In this document: in pieces, positions 23,797 through 26,438 of the stretch
Numbering within the stretch: the stretch's first letter is position 1
Layout of the letters: every line of letters starts with the position of its first letter
DNA from: Anaerolineaceae bacterium
GTDB lineage: Bacteria > Planctomycetota > Phycisphaerae > FEN-1346 > JAACEH01
Length of the DNA: 26,438 bases
Direction: 5' to 3'
Assembly (NCBI GenBank): GCA_011682595.1
Contig: JAACEH010000013.1
Span: 1 to 26,438 of the forward strand
The notes under the pieces: generated by a model
Told to the model about the DNA's origin: nothing
Databases searched by the model: none
What the model saw: the letters and a program-made list of their open reading frames with translations, nothing else
Translations under genes and position numbers: made by a program

Positions 23797-25191
23797 TTGA
23801 GGTTTGGTGTTGGTTATGAGGTTGTTTTGTCGGGCAAGCCGTCAGGCGAGGTTGACGAGGTTGAGTTGTTGTCCGAGCCGGGGGAGTTGTATCTTCCCTT
23901 GCGCAGCGGGCGGTTTGAGTTTTCCGAGGTTCTGGTGAGCGAAGGTCAGTCGGTTGGGCCGGGTCACTGCCTGGCCACTGCCCCGGGGCAGTTCAACGTT
24001 CCCCTGTTGGCCCCGCGGGCCGGTACGGTTCGCCTGGAACGTCTGGCCGGCCACGTCGTTCTGGAGAAGGTTCGCCAGGCGGCCGAGGAGCCGTACCACG
24101 CGGACGAGCATTCGCTGCACATTCCGCCGGATGCTGGCTCCTCGGGCATGCGTCGGCACAAGCTTCTGTCGCTGGGGGCCTGGCAGTTTTTCCAGGAGGC
24201 CCACAGCGGCCGGCTGCCCAACCCCTTCGCCGCGCCTCGGGCGATAATAGTCTGTGTCATGCAGTTGGACAGCTTTCTGGCCCGGGGCGACGTTCAGTTG
24301 GGCAAACGCCTGCTGGCCTTCACCCGGGGCCTGGAGCACCTGCAATCGCTCCTGGAGTACCAGCCCATTTACCTGGTGACGCCGCAGGTTCACAGTCCCC
24401 TGGCCGACGATGTCCAGGAGCACGTTCGCGGTTACGCCTGGATACAGTCGGTGACCGTTCCCTGCCGTTACCCGTTCGACAATTTCGCCTTGCTGGCCCG
24501 CCGCCTGGGGTTGCCCCCGGAGGACGGGTCGCCGGTCTGGTCGCTGCGAGTGGAGGGCGTCCTGGCGGTGGACCGGGCCTTGACTCTTTCTCGCCCCTCG
24601 ACGGTTCGCATCGTCTCGGTTGGCGGTCCGGCGGTTGATCGGCCGCGTCACGTCAAGGCCATGGCGGGTTACCCGCTGTCGGCGATTCCGGGTTTGGGCG
24701 CCGGCCGGCCGGGCCGGCGGGTCATTGCCGGTGGTGTGATGACCGGCTGCACCCTGGACCCCGAGCAGAAGGGTCTGGATAGCGAGTGCACGGGGCTGAC
24801 GGTTCTGTCGGAGGCGGTGGACAGGGAGTTGCTGGGCTTTCTGCGTCCGGGCTTCAGGCGGCGCTCTTACAGCCGCTGTTTTGCGAGTTCACTGTTACCC
24901 TTATCGCGGCCTCCTCAGACGGCGGCCCTGGGCGGCGAGGCCCGGGCCTGCGTGTCCTGCGGCCAATGCGAGGAGGTTTGTCCGGTCAAGCTGTTGCCAC
25001 AGGTGATTCATCGCTATCTTTACCGCGACCTGATTGACGAGGCCGAGCGAGTCCGGGTCGACCTGTGCGTGGGTTGCGGGTTGTGCAGCCTGGTCTGCCC
25101 CTCGAAGATCGAGCTTGGGCAGGAGTTTCTGGAGGCCCAGGAGGCGCTCCGCCGGGAGCATGCGGCCGAGGCCGAGGAGGCCCAGGCATGA
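23797..25191 (+). CDS. nqrA: Na+-translocating NADH:quinone reductase subunit A with two [4Fe-4S] motifs
   Basis: The 464-aa protein starts at TTG 23797, 7 nt after GAGGAG. The N-terminal part (LYLPLRSGRFEFSEVLVSEG, then the VPLLAPRAGTVRLE barrel-sandwich segment) and middle (AGGVMTGCTLDPEQKG, ELLGFLRPGFRRRSYSR) follow NqrA. RnfC is the related alternative, but its NADH/flavin site (a GGxGFPT-type loop) is absent, and the next two genes are clearly nqrB and nqrC. The C-terminus holds CVSCGQCEEVCP and CVGCGLCSLVCPSK, two complete ferredoxin-type clusters in the place where Vibrio NqrA has a degenerate remnant. NqrA is the cytoplasmic subunit associated with quinone/inhibitor binding. ATGA overlap links it to nqrB. 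Confidence 0.85.
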   Translation: MRFGVGYEVVLSGKPSGEVDEVELLSEPGELYLPLRSGRFEFSEVLVSEGQSVGPGHCLATAPGQFNVPLLAPRAGTVRLERLAGHVVLEKVRQAAEEPYHADEHSLHIPPDAGSSGMRRHKLLSLGAWQFFQEAHSGRLPNPFAAPRAIIVCVMQLDSFLARGDVQLGKRLLAFTRGLEHLQSLLEYQPIYLVTPQVHSPLADDVQEHVRGYAWIQSVTVPCRYPFDNFALLARRLGLPPEDGSPVWSLRVEGVLAVDRALTLSRPSTVRIVSVGGPAVDRPRHVKAMAGYPLSAIPGLGAGRPGRRVIAGGVMTGCTLDPEQKGLDSECTGLTVLSEAVDRELLGFLRPGFRRRSYSRCFASSLLPLSRPPQTAALGGEARACVSCGQCEEVCPVKLLPQVIHRYLYRDLIDEAERVRVDLCVGCGLCSLVCPSKIELGQEFLEAQEALRREHAAEAEEAQA

Positions 25192-26265
25192 AGCTGCTTA
25201 TCGATCTGTTTGATCGGCTGCGTCCTCACTTCAAGGCGCCCGGCAAGCTGGCCCTGCTGAAGCCGGTTTTCGAGGCCTCGGAGAACTTTTTCTTTTCCTG
25301 CGGCAAGGCCACCTCGGTGGCTCCTCACATTCGCGACCCCCTGGACGTCAAGCGTTTCATGAGCATGGTCATCGTGGCCCTGGCGCCCTGCCTGGCGGCC
25401 GCGGTATATTTTTTCGGGCTGCGCGTGCTGGCGGTGATCGTGGTTTCCTACGCCGCCGGCGGTGTGGTGGAGGTGCTGTTCGCCGCCGTTCGCAAGGAGG
25501 AGATCAACGAGGGCTTCCTGGTCACGGGCCTATTGTTTCCGCTGATACTTCCGCCCGGCCTGCCGCTGTGGATGGTGGCCGTGGGGGTGGCCTTCGGTGT
25601 CCTGGTGGGCAAGGAGGTCTTCGGCGGCACGGGCCGCAACCCCTTCAACCCGGCCCTGGTGGGCCGCTGTTTCCTGGCCATCGCCTATCCCCTGGAGATG
25701 TCGAACACCTGCCGGCGGCGGGCTCACCGGCCGGCTGGCCCAGTATGTCGGGGCCTCGGCCAGCGACGCCGTCAGTTCGGCCACGCCGCTGACCAGTGCC
25801 AAGCAGGGGGTTTTCGAGCCTCTGGCTAACCTTTTCTGGGGCAACGTCACCGGCAGCATAGGCGAGACCTCGGCCCTGGCCGTTATCGCCGGTGGACTGT
25901 TCCTGTTGGCCACGCGGGTCGCCAACTGGCGGACCGTGGCCGGGGTGCTGGGCAGTTTCGCCCTGCTGGGCTTTGCAGCCCACAAGTTTTTGCCGGGGAC
26001 CTTCGCCGGGCCGGTCTCCTGGCACCTGCTGGCCGGGGGCTTGCTCTTCGGGGCCTTCTTCATGGCCACCGACCCGGTGACCAGTCCCATCACCAATGGC
26101 GGCAAGTGGGCCTACGGGATCCTGATCGGCGTCCTGACGCTGCTGATCCGCAACCTGACCGGTTACGTGGAGGGGGTGATGTTCGCCATATTGCTGGGCA
26201 ACATCGTGGCCCCCATCCTGGACGAGATAACCATCCGCGTCCGCTTGAGGAGGCTTCGACAGTGA
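25188..26265 (+). CDS. nqrB: Na+-translocating NADH:quinone reductase subunit B, interrupted by a frameshift
   Basis: The first part (ATG 25188 to about 25710) reads LLIDLFDRLRPHF, HIRDPLDVKRFMSMV, GFLVTGLLFPLILPPGLPLW and GKEVFGGTGRNPFNPALVGR, clear NqrB, then runs into junk and a stop at 25829. The second part, one base shifted, starts about 25715 and continues with SSATPLTSAKQG (containing the Thr expected to carry covalent FMN), FWGNVTGSIGETSALAVI and FMATDPVTSPITNGGKW up to 26265. Between 25701 and 25722 (GC-rich, ccggcggcggg) one extra base, or two missing bases, explains the break. Corrected, the protein would be about 359 aa with the usual membrane helices. The good conservation on both sides favours a sequence error or very recent mutation over old decay. 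GTGA overlaps with nqrC. Confidence 0.88.
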
Positions 26266-26438
26266 AAGGCAGCCTCTACATACTGTTCTTTGCCGCCGTG
26301 CTGGGGTCGCTGTCAGCGACGGTGCTGACCGGCGTGGGCCACCTGACTAAACCCTACCGCGACGCCAACCGCGAGGCCGACCAGAAGCGTCACATCCTGC
26401 GGGTGCTGGATGTTCCCATGGCGCCCGGGGTCTCGTCG
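26262..26438 (+). CDS. nqrC: Na+-translocating NADH:quinone reductase subunit C, 5' part only
   Basis: GTG at 26262 overlaps the nqrB stop (GTGA), and GAGGAGG lies upstream. The 59 visible residues begin KGSLYILFFAAVLGSLSATVL, one transmembrane helix, followed by PYRDANREADQKRHILRVLDV, the conserved start of the NqrC/RnfG periplasmic domain. The FMN-attachment motif (SGAT) would lie beyond the right edge. nqrD, nqrE and nqrF are expected next. Confidence 0.85.
   Translation, partial: MKGSLYILFFAAVLGSLSATVLTGVGHLTKPYRDANREADQKRHILRVLDVPMAPGVSS

Noticed and set aside
23797..26265. Rnf complex (rnfC, rnfD) reading of these genes, suggested by ferredoxin motifs
   Set aside because: The second subunit has the NqrB N-terminal and FMN-site sequences, and the first lacks the RnfC NADH/flavin loop. 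The NqrC-like start that follows fits Nqr, though nqrF itself is not visible.
1..26438. CRISPR arrays, tRNA/rRNA genes, intact transposons, phage or toxin-antitoxin genes
   Set aside because: I looked for regularly spaced repeats, tRNA-like cloverleaf sequence and transposase motifs and found none that could be supported.

Overview
The window is 26.4 kb of GC-rich, gene-dense bacterial DNA. It looks like an anaerobic or respiratory bacterium rich in multiheme cytochromes. Several TTG/GTG starts, the siroheme-dependent (Ahb) heme pathway, Na+-NQR and planctomycete-like protein composition make a member of the PVC/Planctomycetota lineage my best guess. The sequence contains no rRNA or other marker that would prove this. 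I see no tRNA, rRNA, CRISPR array or intact insertion sequence.

Region 1 (1-7785, minus strand) is one tightly packed operon. In transcription order it encodes a 15-motif periplasmic-type multiheme cytochrome, a 10-heme lipoprotein cytochrome, a 674-aa outer-membrane beta-barrel, an NHL beta-propeller lipoprotein, and a large cytochrome (at least 12 heme motifs) that runs off the left edge. Neighbouring genes overlap or lie about 11 bp apart. I infer a porin-cytochrome conduit for extracellular electron transfer. A near-consensus sigma-54 promoter lies upstream of its first gene. A second NHL lipoprotein (8337-9539) is transcribed divergently.

Region 2 (9733-20405, plus strand) is a second operon: membrane-bound PAS histidine kinase, NtrC-type sigma-54 activator, HemX/CcsA-like membrane protein, glutamyl-tRNA reductase (hemA), a uroporphyrinogen-III methyltransferase/uroporphyrinogen-III synthase fusion (cobA-hemD), ahbC, and a three-domain fusion of AhbD with two siroheme decarboxylase domains (AhbA/AhbB). 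It therefore holds much of the route glutamyl-tRNA -> uroporphyrinogen III -> precorrin-2 -> siroheme -> didecarboxysiroheme -> Fe-coproporphyrin III -> heme. HemB, HemC, HemL and the precorrin-2 dehydrogenase/ferrochelatase are not in the window.

Region 3 (20439-22141, minus strand) has a small tetraheme cytochrome that resembles the N-terminal module of the large cytochrome at 1-1664, and a small membrane-anchored protein of unknown function.

Region 4 (22623-26438, plus strand) has a second sigma-54-like promoter, a leader with two strong stem-loops, a polyprenyl diphosphate synthase and the start of an Na+-translocating NADH:quinone reductase operon: nqrA, with two complete [4Fe-4S] motifs; nqrB, with an apparent frameshift; and nqrC, cut by the right edge.

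Taken together, the window couples a respiratory chain entry point (Nqr), a quinone side-chain enzyme, an extracellular electron conduit carrying dozens of hemes, and the heme synthesis needed to fill it. A single two-component sigma-54 system may control all of these.
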